From assembly GCA_963759735.1 (NCBI GenBank), contig CAVXAF010000007.1, positions 620,001-684,000 of the forward strand: DNA of 64,000 nucleotides, given 5' to 3'. The notes below the pieces were generated by a model, which did not search any database, was not told the DNA's origin, and worked only from the letters and a program-made list of their open reading frames with translations. Position 1 is the stretch's first letter, and every line of letters starts with the position of its first letter. This DNA comes from Hyphomicrobium_A sp963759735 (GTDB taxonomy: Bacteria > Pseudomonadota > Alphaproteobacteria > Rhizobiales > Hyphomicrobiaceae). A program made the position numbers and the translations under genes. This document shows positions 53,176-62,368 of this stretch, piece after piece.

Positions 53176-53997
53176 ATGACTTTCACCGTGCAAGGTCCGC
53201 TGCTGCTCGCCGGCGCGGGCAAAATGGGTGGAGCGATCCTTTCGGGGTTGCTCGCCCGCGGCCTCGATGCCCGTGCGGTTATCGTGCAGGATCCCGATCC
53301 GGCGAAAGCCGTCGCTGATCTCCTGGCAGACAACAGCATCGACGTTCTACCCTTCATCGACGAGCTCACGCAGCCGCCCGGCGTGATCCTCCTCGCCGTA
53401 AAGCCCCAGATCATGGATGACGTGCTGCCGGGTCTGGCCAAGCTCGCCGGCCCGCAAACTCTCATCATTTCGATTGCCGCCGGCCGCCCCATCGCGTCAT
53501 TCGAGAAGCACCTCCCCGGCGGCGCCATCGTGCGCGCCATGCCCAATACGCCGGCCTCCATCGGTCGCGGCATCACCGCCGCGGTCGCCAATCGCAACGT
53601 GACTCCGGTGCAGCGGGCGCTCGCCGACGACATGCTGTCGGCCGTGGGCAAGGTGGTTTGGGTCGAGGACGAGCAGCTGCTCGATGCCATCACCGCCGTG
53701 TCGGGCTCGGGTCCGGCGTACGTCTTCCTGCTCGCCGAATGCCTTGCGGAAGCGGGCCGCGCCGCTGGGCTCGATGCCAGGCTCGCCGATAAGCTGGCGC
53801 GGGCAACCGTGAGCGGCTCGGCGGCGCTGCTCGAAGCCTCCGACCTGTCCGCGGCCGAGCTGCGCCGCAACGTGACCTCGCCCGGCGGGACGACAGCCGC
53901 GGCGTTGGAGATTTTGGGCGGCGAAGACGGTATGCAAAAACTGCTGACCGCGGCGGTGGCGGCGGCAACGAAACGCGGCCGCGATTTGGCAAAATGA
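53176..53997 (+). CDS. proC: Pyrroline-5-carboxylate reductase
   Basis: A 273-residue NAD(P)H-dependent enzyme for the last step of proline synthesis. The Rossmann motif is LLAGAGKMGGAILSGLLARG, followed by ILLAVKPQ. The family signature is AITAVSGSGPAYVFLLAECLAEAG, then VTSPGGTTAAALEIL. Length is normal (about 270). It ends the UbiK-YbjN-proC group, and a long hairpin follows. Confidence 0.95.
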   Translation: MTFTVQGPLLLAGAGKMGGAILSGLLARGLDARAVIVQDPDPAKAVADLLADNSIDVLPFIDELTQPPGVILLAVKPQIMDDVLPGLAKLAGPQTLIISIAAGRPIASFEKHLPGGAIVRAMPNTPASIGRGITAAVANRNVTPVQRALADDMLSAVGKVVWVEDEQLLDAITAVSGSGPAYVFLLAECLAEAGRAAGLDARLADKLARATVSGSAALLEASDLSAAELRRNVTSPGGTTAAALEILGGEDGMQKLLTAAVAAATKRGRDLAK

Positions 53998-54465
53998 GCG
54001 GGAGAGCCCTGGCCAAATGCGCGACCGCGTTACTTGCGTTGCCTGAGCGGGCGTTAGCCCCGGCGGGCCCAGGCAATTTCGGTGGGCGGATGGCACCAAA
54101 GCTCAGAAACCAAGGAGGATAGGTCGCTGAACCGTTGCGCGTGTGGCGCCTGCCGCGTCGCACCGTGGGTTCAGTTATGATATACTGTTACACTGCTGGC
54201 AAGGCGCAGAATGCCGCGCTCACGCAATCGTGTGGCCGGTCAGGAATATTTCCCGATTGATCCGGGACTTACACCCAATTCCGCGACGTTTTGCGCGCCT
54301 CCAGCCTTCCCGAAATCACCGCGCTTCGGCGTTCGAAGGGGACAAATTCCGCGGCCGGCGCGAGGTTCATTTGTCCCGTACCCCAGGACGTATTCCGGCC
54401 TTACCACCTACAGATCGCCACCCAGATTGCTTACGTGCTGATGATCGCAATGGGAACGCCATGCC
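53998..54465. other. Intergenic region between proC and the TetR/COQ9-like gene
   Basis: 468 bp without a supported gene. TTGCCTG (54039-54045) pairs with CAGGCAA (54070-54076), with inner GGGC/GCCC pairing, a likely 3'-end hairpin of proC, though not followed by a full T tract. At 54111-54120 stands an SD-like CAAGGAGGAT with no usable start codon at the right distance. TATACT at 54181 may be a -10 but lacks a good -35. Its function is otherwise not evident. Confidence 0.5.
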
Positions 54466-55158
54466 ATGCTGGATCAACTGACCATCAAGGGACGGCTCGT
54501 CGCCGCCGCCATGAAGCTCGCCGCCGAGCACCCCTGGCGCGAGGTAACGCTCGCCCAGATATCCGAGGCGGCCGGCATCAGCCTCGTCGACGTGCGCAAC
54601 GCCTTCAGTGGCAAGGGCGAGGTGCTGGCGGCATTCGTGCGCATGGTCGATGACGCGGTGTTGGCGCGCGCCCCGCAACGCTCGGGCACGCAGCCGCCGC
54701 GCGATGCGCTGTTCGAGGTCGTCATGAGCCGCTTCGACGTGCTCACGGCATACAAGCCGGCGCTGAAGTCGATCGCCGCCGCCTGGCCGCTCGATGCCTC
54801 GCTCGCCTGCGCCGTCGGCCGCTCGCAGCCGTGGATGCTGCGCGCCGCCGGCATCCGCGCCGACGGGCTCGACGGGCAGCTGCGGGCTGCCGGCCTCGCT
54901 ACGATCTACGCGTCGGTCTACAGGACGTGGCTCTCCGACGACGATCCCGGCCTCGGCAAGACGATGGCGGCGCTCGATCGTCGCCTGCGTCGCGGCGAGC
55001 GGGCGCTGCAGACGGTCGATGACGCGGTGTCAAAGCTGTGCGGGTTCGCCAATCGGTGCGCGGAGTCAGCGCGCAGGCGCAGTAAGCCGGCAGGCGGCGC
55101 CGATCCGAATACCGCTGACGATCCGGCAGCGACGGTCCCGCCCGGCGCTCTTTCGTAA
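54466..55158 (+). CDS. TetR-type regulator with COQ9-like C-terminal part
   Basis: A 230-residue protein. Residues 1-60 carry a TetR helix-turn-helix: LAAEHPWREVTLAQISEAAGISLVDVRNAFSGKGEV. The rest is helical (AYKPALKSIAAAWPLDASLAC, LATIYASVYRTWLSDDD) and resembles the COQ9 fold, which shares the TetR scaffold and supports ubiquinone synthesis. The C-terminus is a Ser/Arg/Ala-rich tail. Whether it binds DNA or lipid is open. It is convergent with the histidine kinase gene. Confidence 0.75.
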   Translation: MLDQLTIKGRLVAAAMKLAAEHPWREVTLAQISEAAGISLVDVRNAFSGKGEVLAAFVRMVDDAVLARAPQRSGTQPPRDALFEVVMSRFDVLTAYKPALKSIAAAWPLDASLACAVGRSQPWMLRAAGIRADGLDGQLRAAGLATIYASVYRTWLSDDDPGLGKTMAALDRRLRRGERALQTVDDAVSKLCGFANRCAESARRRSKPAGGADPNTADDPAATVPPGALS

Positions 55159-55191
55159 AACTGTGCGCGCTCTTCTCGCGCCATAGAAAAA

Positions 55192-56757
55192 CTAAAGCGG
55201 TACGCTGATGATGGCGCGCAGCCCGCCCATCGAGCTTTCGCCGAGCGTGATGTCGCCGCCGTGGCTCTTGGCGATGTCGCGAGCGATGGCGAGGCCGAGG
55301 CCGGTGTTGCCCTCGTCCTGGTTGCGCGCGTGATCGAGCCGGTAGAACGGCTTGAACACGTTGGCGCGCTCGGCCTCGGGAATGCCGGGTCCGTTGTCGT
55401 CGACTTCGACGCGCACCCACTGCCCCTCGACGGCGCCGCGAATGATGATCTGGTCGCCGAAGCGCGCCGCGTTTGACACCAGGTTGGTGACGGCGCGCTT
55501 AAATGCCTGCCGCTTCAGCGGCAGCACAAGTTCCTCGCTGCGCTTACGCATCTTCAGTTCGATGGGCGTGCCGAAGTATTGTCCCTCGGCCTCCACCTCT
55601 TCGAGCAGATCGCGCAGCTTGGTCGGCGCAGACTCTTCGCCTCCGTCGCCCTTGGCGAACGCGAGGTAGTCCTCGAGCATGTCCTGCATCTCGCGCACGT
55701 CCGATTGCAGCGACAGCGCCTCGGGCGTATCGCCGAGCAGCGCCAGCTCCAGCTTGAAGCGGGTGAGGATGGTGCGCAAATCGTGGCTGACCCCGGCCAG
55801 CATGGTGGTGCGCTGCTCGACGTGCGTGGTGATGCGGTCGCGCATTTCCAGGAACGCGGTCGCCGCCTGCCGCACCTCGCGCGCCCCGCGCGGGCGGAAG
55901 TCGTCGGGCACGCGGCGGCCCTTGCCGAACGCGTCGGCTGCCTCGGCGAGCCGCAGGATGGGGCGGATCTGGTTGCGCAGGAACAGGATGGCGACGGTGA
56001 GCAGGATGACCGACGAGCCGATCATCCACAGCAGGAAGATGTGCGAGTTGGAGGCATAGGTCTGTGAGCGCGTGGCGACGAAGCGCAGGATTGCGTTCTC
56101 GAGCTTGACGCGGATTTCGACATGCCGCGACTGGCCGACGGTGTCGATCCAGAACGGCTTCTGCACCTGCCGACGAATCTCGTCCGACAGTGCACGGTCG
56201 AGCAGCGCAAAGAACGGCTTGGGGCGCGGGGCCGGCAGGTCGCCCACCGGCAGCACCTGCATGGAAAGGTTGAGGCGGTCGCGCGCCATCTCGATCAGCT
56301 GGCTGTATTCGTCCTTCTTGGGATATTCCTCGTAGATGTCGATGACCGCGGCGATGTCGCGCGCGGTCGCCTCCGACAGACGCCGCGTCACCGCCTGCCA
56401 GTGCCGTTCCATGAACACGAAGGCAACGACGCCTTCAAGCACCACGATGGGCGCGATGATGATGATCAGCGCGCGCGCATAGAGCCCCTTGGGCAGGAAG
56501 TCGGCGAGCCAGCCGCCGATGAGCTGGATGTTGCGGTTGTGCGTCTTTGCGAACCAGGCGCCAAAGGCGACGAACCATGGCGGCGCGGGCGGCAGCCGTC
56601 GCCACAGGGCAAGGACAGGGGCTGGAATATAAAAGTCGCTGCGCCGCGGCCAACGCAAAGCGCGCCAGCTCGGCAAGCGGACACGGCGCAGCCGCCGCCA
56701 CAGCGCAGGCCATGACGGCAACGAACGGCGCTCTGGCTCGTCGCCTCTGGCGAGCAT
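55192..56757 (-). CDS. EnvZ-like sensor histidine kinase
   Basis: A kinase of about 521 residues from the ATG at 56757 (the TTG just upstream is less likely). The first 90 residues are Arg/Trp-rich. Then come a first membrane helix (ALIIIIAPIVVLEGVVAFVF), a periplasmic domain of about 150 residues, a second helix (IFLLWMIGSSVILLTVAILFL) and a HAMP segment (NQIRPILRLAEAADAFGKGRR). The H box is AGVSHDLRTILTRFKLELALL, and the ATPase part has NLVSNAARFG, VEVDDNGPGIPE and NTGLGLAIARDIAKSHGG. It is transcribed after the OmpR-type gene with a 24-bp gap. Confidence 0.9.
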   Translation of the reverse strand: MLARGDEPERRSLPSWPALWRRLRRVRLPSWRALRWPRRSDFYIPAPVLALWRRLPPAPPWFVAFGAWFAKTHNRNIQLIGGWLADFLPKGLYARALIIIIAPIVVLEGVVAFVFMERHWQAVTRRLSEATARDIAAVIDIYEEYPKKDEYSQLIEMARDRLNLSMQVLPVGDLPAPRPKPFFALLDRALSDEIRRQVQKPFWIDTVGQSRHVEIRVKLENAILRFVATRSQTYASNSHIFLLWMIGSSVILLTVAILFLRNQIRPILRLAEAADAFGKGRRVPDDFRPRGAREVRQAATAFLEMRDRITTHVEQRTTMLAGVSHDLRTILTRFKLELALLGDTPEALSLQSDVREMQDMLEDYLAFAKGDGGEESAPTKLRDLLEEVEAEGQYFGTPIELKMRKRSEELVLPLKRQAFKRAVTNLVSNAARFGDQIIIRGAVEGQWVRVEVDDNGPGIPEAERANVFKPFYRLDHARNQDEGNTGLGLAIARDIAKSHGGDITLGESSMGGLRAIISVPL

Positions 56758-56781
56758 CAACCGACCCCGATGTCCGGCAAC

Positions 56782-57492
56782 TCAATCAGAATAGAGAATA
56801 TACCCTTTGCCGCGCACTGTCTGGAGGTACACGGGATTGGACGGGTCGGTCTCGATTTTCCGCCGCAGACGGTTGATTTGCACGTCGATGGCGCGGTCGC
56901 TGCCGGTGGAATCCTCCGGCGCCAGCTCATGGCGCGGAATGGGCATGCCGATACGCTGGGCGAACATGCGCAGCAGGTCGCGCTCGCGCTCGGTTAGCTT
57001 TACCGTCTCATCGAGGTGGCGCAGTTCGCCGCGCGAGACGTGGAACACATGGTTGCCCATGCGGACCTCTTCGCTCGGACCCGAGCCGCCGGCGGCGCGG
57101 CGCAGAATGTTGCGCAGGCGCAGGAGCAACTCGCGCGGCTCGAAGGGCTTGGGGAGATAGTCGTCGACGCCGGCTTCCAATCCCTCGATGCGATGCTCGG
57201 GGTCGGAGCGCGCGGTCAGCATGCAGATGGGAATGGAGCGCGTCGCTTTCAGTTCGCGGGCAAGGTCGAGCCCGTTCTCGCCCGGCATCATCACGTCGAG
57301 CAGCACCGCGTCGAACTCCAGCCCGCGCATGCCGGCACGAGCGGTGGCGGCATCCTGCGCCGTGGTCACGCGGAAGCCCTGCTCTGACAGGTAGCGGCCG
57401 AGGAGGTCGCGGATCTTCTGGTCATCGTCGACGATGAGTACATGCGGCGCGTTGTCGGGAATCACGCTCGCGACTTTGGCAGTCCTCATCAT
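56782..57492 (-). CDS. OmpR-family response regulator
   Basis: A 236-residue regulator. The receiver domain (about 17-130) has the acidic pocket VLIVDDDQKIRD, the phosphorylation Asp in AVLLDVMMPGENG, and the switch lysine in YLPKPF. The C-terminal winged helix reads LTERERDLLRMFAQRIG and RAIDVQINRLRRKIETDP. A GAGGGGCG site precedes the ATG, which is doubled (two Met). It pairs with the downstream histidine kinase gene. Such OmpR/EnvZ-type pairs regulate envelope or porin genes. Confidence 0.93.
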   Translation of the reverse strand: MMRTAKVASVIPDNAPHVLIVDDDQKIRDLLGRYLSEQGFRVTTAQDAATARAGMRGLEFDAVLLDVMMPGENGLDLARELKATRSIPICMLTARSDPEHRIEGLEAGVDDYLPKPFEPRELLLRLRNILRRAAGGSGPSEEVRMGNHVFHVSRGELRHLDETVKLTERERDLLRMFAQRIGMPIPRHELAPEDSTGSDRAIDVQINRLRRKIETDPSNPVYLQTVRGKGYILYSD

Positions 57493-57519
57493 CGCCCCTC
57501 TTTGCAGGTTCTCGCGCCT

Positions 57520-58095
57520 TCAGGCGCGCGTGCCGGATGCGAGCTTTACCAGCGCCTCCACGCGGGGACGATCGGACTCCGTAATCATGGCAAAAAGGAA
57601 GCGGCGTGCAAACTCTGCGGCGCCCGGGCCTGCATGGGCGAGGGCGGCCTCGATATGCTGGATCTGCTGGGCCGACAGTTTTTCGGCGAGCCGGCCGCCC
57701 TTGGCGCTGACGAACAGGCGCCGTTCGCGCCTGTCGTCATTGCCCGCGCGCTGCATAATGAACCCTTTATCGATGAGCTGCTTTAGGACGCGCGCTAGGC
57801 TCTGCTTGGTGATTTTCAGGATGTCGAGCAGGTCGGCGACCCGCAGGCCGGGGTTGCGATGCACGAAGTGCAGCACGCGATGATGAGCGCGCCCGAAGCC
57901 ATATTCTTCAAGCACCGCATCGGGACCGCCGGTGAAGTCGCGATAGGCGAAAAACAGCAGCTCGACGCAGGCGACGAGGTCGGCCTGTGAGGCCTCTTCC
58001 TCGGACAGGCGGGGTGACCCGTTGACGGGTGGCGACGCTGCGGGAGCGCGCGACATGCGGCGAGCCGCAACGCTGTCGGACGTTATGTCAGTCAT
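57520..58095 (-). CDS. MarR-family transcriptional regulator
   Basis: A 191-residue regulator with the MarR winged-helix core: ELLFFAYRDFTG, then DLLDILKITKQSLARVLKQLIDKGFIMQR and the wing NDDRRERRLFVSAKGGR. The first 35 residues are Ser/Pro/Arg-rich and unlike the family core, so the true start may be the internal Met near residue 14. It is 28 bp upstream (in transcription order) of the OmpR-type gene and divergent from ilvE, a conserved rhizobial arrangement. Confidence 0.9.
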   Translation of the reverse strand: MTDITSDSVAARRMSRAPAASPPVNGSPRLSEEEASQADLVACVELLFFAYRDFTGGPDAVLEEYGFGRAHHRVLHFVHRNPGLRVADLLDILKITKQSLARVLKQLIDKGFIMQRAGNDDRRERRLFVSAKGGRLAEKLSAQQIQHIEAALAHAGPGAAEFARRFLFAMITESDRPRVEALVKLASGTRA

Positions 58096-58102
58096 GTTGA
58101 CT
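58090..58102. promoter_or_regulatory. Possible MarR operator at the MarR start
   Basis: AGTCA-TGT-TGACT is a perfect inverted repeat covering the start codon of the MarR gene. Two more AGTCAT copies follow at 58121 and 58131 in the gap before ilvE. Autoregulation and control of ilvE are possible; no known binding consensus was matched. Confidence 0.4.
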
Positions 58103-58294
58103 TATTTGGCCTCGATTGTTAGTCATGGCAAGTCATTTTGCGCAGGCGATCGGCGCATTCGCACGGGCATTATTAACTCGAGCGAAGTGCGCGGGGCGGT
58201 CTGGATCACCAGCCGCGTCGCCCGTCGGGTGGCTCGCCATCAGAGCCCGCTTAACTAGCGAACTGGGCGCGAAAGTCTACGGAGAGAAATACGC

Positions 58295-59188
58295 ATGTCC
58301 GGGCCAGCTCCCTTCCACGATCGCGACGGCCTTATCTGGCTCGACGGCAAGATGGTCCCTTGGCGCGAAGCCAATATCCACATACTCACGCACGCGCTGC
58401 ATTACGGCAGCGGGGTCTTCGAGGGCCTGCGCGCGTATGGCGGCAACATCTTCAAGCTCTCCGAGCATTCGCAGCGCCTCATCGACAGCGCCAAGGCGCT
58501 CGACTTCGAGGTGCCGTATACCGTGGCCGAGATCGATCAGGTCTGCCGCGACGTGGTCGAGGCTAACAAGCTTTCCGATTGCTACATCCGGCCCATCGCC
58601 TGGCGCGGCTCCGAGCAGATCGGCGTCTCCGCGCAGGCGACGAAAATCCATCTCGCAGTTGCAGCATGGGAGTGGGGTTCATACTTCCCGCTCGAGCAGC
58701 GTCTCAAGGGCATCCGCCTGACGATGGCGAAGTATCGCCGTCCCGATCCGCTGACTGCTCCGTCGACCAGCAAGGCTGCAGGCCTGTACATGATCTGCAC
58801 CGTGGAGAAGCACCGCGCCGAGAACGCCGGCTATGCCGATGCGCTGATGCTCGACTGGCGCGGCCGCGTTGCCGAGTGCACGGGCGCCAACATCTTTCTC
58901 ATCAAGGATGGCGTGATCCATACACCCGATCCCGATTGCTTCCTCAACGGCATCACGCGCCGCACGGTGATCGATCTGGCCAAGAAGCGCGGGTATCAGG
59001 TGATCGAGCGGGCGATCATGCCGGAAGAGCTGGGCGACTTCTCCGAGGTGTTCGTCACCGGTACCGCTGCCGAGGTGACACCGGTCTCCGAGATCGCCGA
59101 GCATAAGTACAAGCCGGGCCCGATCACCGAGAACCTGCTGAACGACTACATGGCCTACGTGCAACCGGCACGCAAAGCGGCTGAGTAA
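58295..59188 (+). CDS. ilvE: Branched-chain amino acid aminotransferase
   Basis: A 297-residue class IV PLP aminotransferase for valine, leucine and isoleucine. The substrate-loop region LTHALHYGSGVFEGLRAYGG, the PLP lysine in TSKAAGLYMI, and the signature ECTGANIFLIKDG followed by GITRRTVIDLA are all present. The C-terminal phosphate loop TGTAAEVTPV is intact. Good match to IlvE in length and motifs. The ATG is preceded by GGAGAGAAATACGC. It is divergent from the MarR gene. Confidence 0.94.
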   Translation: MSGPAPFHDRDGLIWLDGKMVPWREANIHILTHALHYGSGVFEGLRAYGGNIFKLSEHSQRLIDSAKALDFEVPYTVAEIDQVCRDVVEANKLSDCYIRPIAWRGSEQIGVSAQATKIHLAVAAWEWGSYFPLEQRLKGIRLTMAKYRRPDPLTAPSTSKAAGLYMICTVEKHRAENAGYADALMLDWRGRVAECTGANIFLIKDGVIHTPDPDCFLNGITRRTVIDLAKKRGYQVIERAIMPEELGDFSEVFVTGTAAEVTPVSEIAEHKYKPGPITENLLNDYMAYVQPARKAAE

Positions 59189-59386
59189 GTCCACGCGATA
59201 AAATCCACAGGGGCGCGGCGCCCTTCGCTGCGTGGCAACGGCCACCGGTAAAGGCGTGCGCATGCAAGGCGTGGCCACAACGGCACACACGTGCGCGCCT
59301 CGTGCACTGACATTCCGCCATTCGATTGCCACGGTGCGCTCCCTCCCACACACTCAGTGGACGTTGGGATGCACCGGGGCTGTCAG

Positions 59387-59656
59387 ATGCGCTTAGGCTT
59401 GTCGGCGATGGTTTTGGCCATGGCGATGTCCATGGCTCCTGGTCTCGCGCGCGCCCAGGAAGGGCCAGGCGGCCTCATCAATCCAGGGCGCGATTGCCAG
59501 ACCATCCGCACCTGCAATTTTCGCAAGGGCGGCTCGTTCCGCGGTTGCGTCTCGACCTACAGCTGCCGCGTCTGCCGATTTGAGCGGGTTTCTTGCAAGG
59601 GACTCGGGGGCAACACGTGCCGCAAGCTGCGTTGCGGCTGGGGCGGCGTCAGCTAA
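59387..59656 (+). CDS. Small exported cysteine-rich protein
   Basis: An 89-residue protein from the ATG at 59387 (CACCGGGGC upstream) with a signal peptide (MVLAMAMSMAPGLARAQ). The mature part has about 62 residues with eight cysteines: DCQTIRTCNFRKGGSFRGC, YSCRVC, SCKGLGGNTCRKLRC. The CxTIRTCN...RGC pattern is seen in many rhizobial exported hypothetical proteins. Disulfide-bonded and periplasmic is likely. The function is unknown. Confidence 0.7.
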   Translation: MRLGLSAMVLAMAMSMAPGLARAQEGPGGLINPGRDCQTIRTCNFRKGGSFRGCVSTYSCRVCRFERVSCKGLGGNTCRKLRCGWGGVS

Positions 59657-59671
59657 CCGCGAGTTCGCGAG

Positions 59672-59911
59672 TTACCGGCGCGAGAACAGCATCTGGCCGA
59701 CGGTGGCGCAGAAGGCTGCAACGGCGCTGCCGAAGACCATCAGCGCCAGGGGGCTCAGGCTGTATCCGATGACCGCGCCGACGGAGGCCACCATGGCTGT
59801 CCAGAATAGAGCGGGGAAGAGCGCCACGATGAGCAGACCGGCGAACTGGTATGCAGCCTCTTCGTGGCCGCGGGCGCGGGCGATGCTGGCAGCGTTCGCG
59901 GCGATCTGCAT
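59672..59911 (-). CDS. Small two-TM membrane protein
   Basis: A 79-residue protein: a hydrophilic N-terminus of about 20 residues, then two hydrophobic stretches (FAGLLIVALFPALFWTAMVAS and LMVFGSAVAAFCATVGQMLF) ending in a basic tail. No family recognised. It is convergent with the cysteine-rich protein gene and divergent from the oxidoreductase gene. Confidence 0.6.
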   Translation of the reverse strand: MQIAANAASIARARGHEEAAYQFAGLLIVALFPALFWTAMVASVGAVIGYSLSPLALMVFGSAVAAFCATVGQMLFSRR

Positions 59912-60110
59912 GGCTTGAACTCCGGGCGTTCGGATCTGAGACGCCGAGGCTAAATGTCGAGCCTAAACGAGACACTAACGCGCTCATGGGGCAGAAATCC
60001 GCCCGCAATCAGGATTAATTCGCGGTGACAAATTGTTCGCGCTGGCACAACCGCGTCTGCCCAGCTATGCGGCAGTGATATTTTGATCGTCGCGCGAGCA
60101 TCCTCAGCCA

Positions 60111-61764
60111 ATGACAGCGGCCACAAAATCCGGCGGAATCGCCGACGCCCTCATTATCGGCGGCGGCCACAATGGACTGACGTGCGCGGCCTATCTCGCC
60201 GCCGCCGGGCTGAATGTCGTTGTGCTCGAAAAGAACAATGTCGTCGGCGGCGCGGCGGTGACCGAGGAGTTCCATCCAGGATACCGCAACTCGGTAGCGG
60301 CCTACACGGTGAGCCTGCTCAATCCACAGGTCATCGCCGATCTCGAACTCGCCCAGCACGGGCTGAAAATCGTGCAGCGGCCAGCGGCCAACTTCTGGCC
60401 GGTGGATGCGACTCGCTACCTGCTGATGCGCGGCAACCTCGGCGAGCGGCAGGCAGCCATTGCGCAGTTTTCCCGTCGCGATGCCGAGCGCCTGCCGAGC
60501 TTTGACGCCATGCTGGAGCGCGCCGCCAACGTGCTGCGCGATCTGGTGCTGACGACGCCTCCCAATGCCGGGGGCGGCGTCCTCGAGATGCTGAAGAGCG
60601 CCGCGGTCGGAACCCGCATGTTCGGGCTCAGCCTGCGCGACAAGCGCGTCATGCTCGATCTCTTCACGCGCAGCGCCGCCGACTTTCTCGACGACTGGTT
60701 TGAAAGCGATGTGGTGAAGGGCGCCTTCGCTTTCGACGGTATCGTCGGCAACTACGCGGCGCCGTCAACGCCGGGCACAGCCTATGTGCTGCTGCACCAT
60801 TGCTTCGGCGAGGTAAACGGCAGGCGCGGGGCGTGGGGTCACGCCATCGGCGGCATGGGCGCCATCACTCAGGCGATGGCCGCGGCAGCAAGGGCGCGCG
60901 GCGCCGACATCCGCACCGGCGCCAAGGTCCAGCACGTCATTGCACGCGATGGTGCTGCCCAAGGCGTGGTGCTGACGAGCGGAGAGGAAATATTCGCCCG
61001 TGCGGTGGTCGCCAATGTGCCGCCCAAGCTGCTGTTCCGCGATCTGCTGCCCGATGGCGCGGTGGCGGCGGACACGCGTGCGCCTTTTCACCGGCATGAA
61101 GACCGGCTCAGGCACGTTCCGCATGAACGTGGCGCTGGACGAGCTTCCCGATTTTACCTGCCGCCCCGGCAAGCAGGCGCAGGATCACCATGGCGCCGGC
61201 ATCGTCGTAGGTCCGACGTTGGCGTACCTGGAACGCGCCTATCTCGATGCCAGGCTCACCGGGTGGTCCGCCGAGCCGGTGGTCGAGATGCTCATCCCCT
61301 CGACGCTCGATCCGACGCTGGCGCCGCCCGGCAAGCACGTCGCCAGCCTCTTCGTGCAGCACGTTGCCCCGCAGCTGCCCGACGGGCGCAGCTGGGCAAA
61401 CCTTCACGAGAAGGAAGCCTTCGCGGATATCGTCATCGCCACTGTCGCGAGGCACGCGCCGAACTTTGCCGCCTCGGTCATCGCGCGGCAGGTGTTGTCG
61501 CCGCTCGACATCGAGCAGCGCTTCGGCATGGTCGACGGGGATATCTTCCACGGCGCGCTGTCGCTCGATCAGCTCTTTGCGGCGCGCCCGCGCCTCGGCT
61601 ATGCCGATTATCGCCTCCCCGTCGGCGGGCTATACCTGTGCGGGTCGGGTGCGCATCCAGGCGGTGGCGTGACCGGTGCGCCGGGCCATAACGCGGCGCG
61701 CGAGATCATCCGCGACTTCAAGGGCTGGCGGCGCGGACCGTTCGCGCCCCGGGCGAGAGGCTGA
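60111..61764 (+). CDS. PYROXD2-like FAD-dependent oxidoreductase, one inserted base
   Basis: A protein of about 550 residues after correction, related to phytoene dehydrogenase-like oxidoreductases and human PYROXD2. The FAD motif IIGGGHNGLTCAAYLAAAG and LEKNNVVGGAAVTEEFHPGY lie at the N-terminus. The C-terminal FAD part GGLYLCGSGAHPGGGVTGAPG is intact. A surplus base at 61083-61088 (a TTTT run) shifts the frame; dropping it joins ADTRA...FTGMKTGSGTFRMNV. The substrate is unknown. arfB follows after four bases. Confidence 0.88.
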
Positions 61765-61768
61765 GCCA

Positions 61769-62197
61769 GTGGGCACGCTACGCGTCACCGAAAGCGTCAC
61801 GCTCGATGAGGACGAGCTCGAGGAGCGCTTCGTGCGTTCGTCGGGGCCGGGCGGGCAGAACGTCAACAAGGTGTCGACCGCGGTCGAGCTGCGCTTCGAC
61901 GTTGCCGCTTCCTCGGCGCTGCCCGGAGAAGTGCGGGCGCGGCTGGTGCGCCTCGCCGGTCGGCGGCTGACGGACGAGGGCGTGCTCATCATCCGCGCCG
62001 AGCGCTTTCGCACCCAGGAGCGCAATCGCGATGATGCGCGCGAGCGCCTGTTCGACCTTATCCGCGAAGCGTGCATAGTGCCCAAGCGTCGCATCAAGAC
62101 CAAGCCGACGCGGGCGGCCAAGGAGCGCCGCCACGAGGCCAAGGCGAAACGCAGCCACGTCAAGCGGTTGCGCAACTCCAAGTCAGACCTCGGTTGA
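61769..62197 (+). CDS. arfB: Alternative ribosome-rescue factor ArfB (peptidyl-tRNA hydrolase, GGQ)
   Basis: A 142-residue protein from GTG (4 bp after the oxidoreductase stop). The catalytic GGQ lies in RSSGPGGQNVNKVSTAVEL (residues about 24-42), as in release factors. The C-terminal basic tail (RAAKERRHEAKAKRSHVKR) is the part that reaches into the mRNA channel of stalled ribosomes in ArfB. Together these identify a stalled-ribosome peptidyl-tRNA hydrolase, a backup to trans-translation. Confidence 0.92.
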   Translation: MGTLRVTESVTLDEDELEERFVRSSGPGGQNVNKVSTAVELRFDVAASSALPGEVRARLVRLAGRRLTDEGVLIIRAERFRTQERNRDDARERLFDLIREACIVPKRRIKTKPTRAAKERRHEAKAKRSHVKRLRNSKSDLG

Positions 62198-62368
62198 AGC
62201 TCCCAAACGCCGGCCGCAGCCCCGATATTTCGTGAGATTATCGCCGTCCGCCGCCGAATTGCCGAGGTTGCCGCGTGACATCGGTCCGGCGCAATTTTAA
62301 GACAGGACACAAGGCACGGGGGTGCGCGATTCCCGCGAGCAATCCGGGAACGTCTATGGGGAAGAGCG

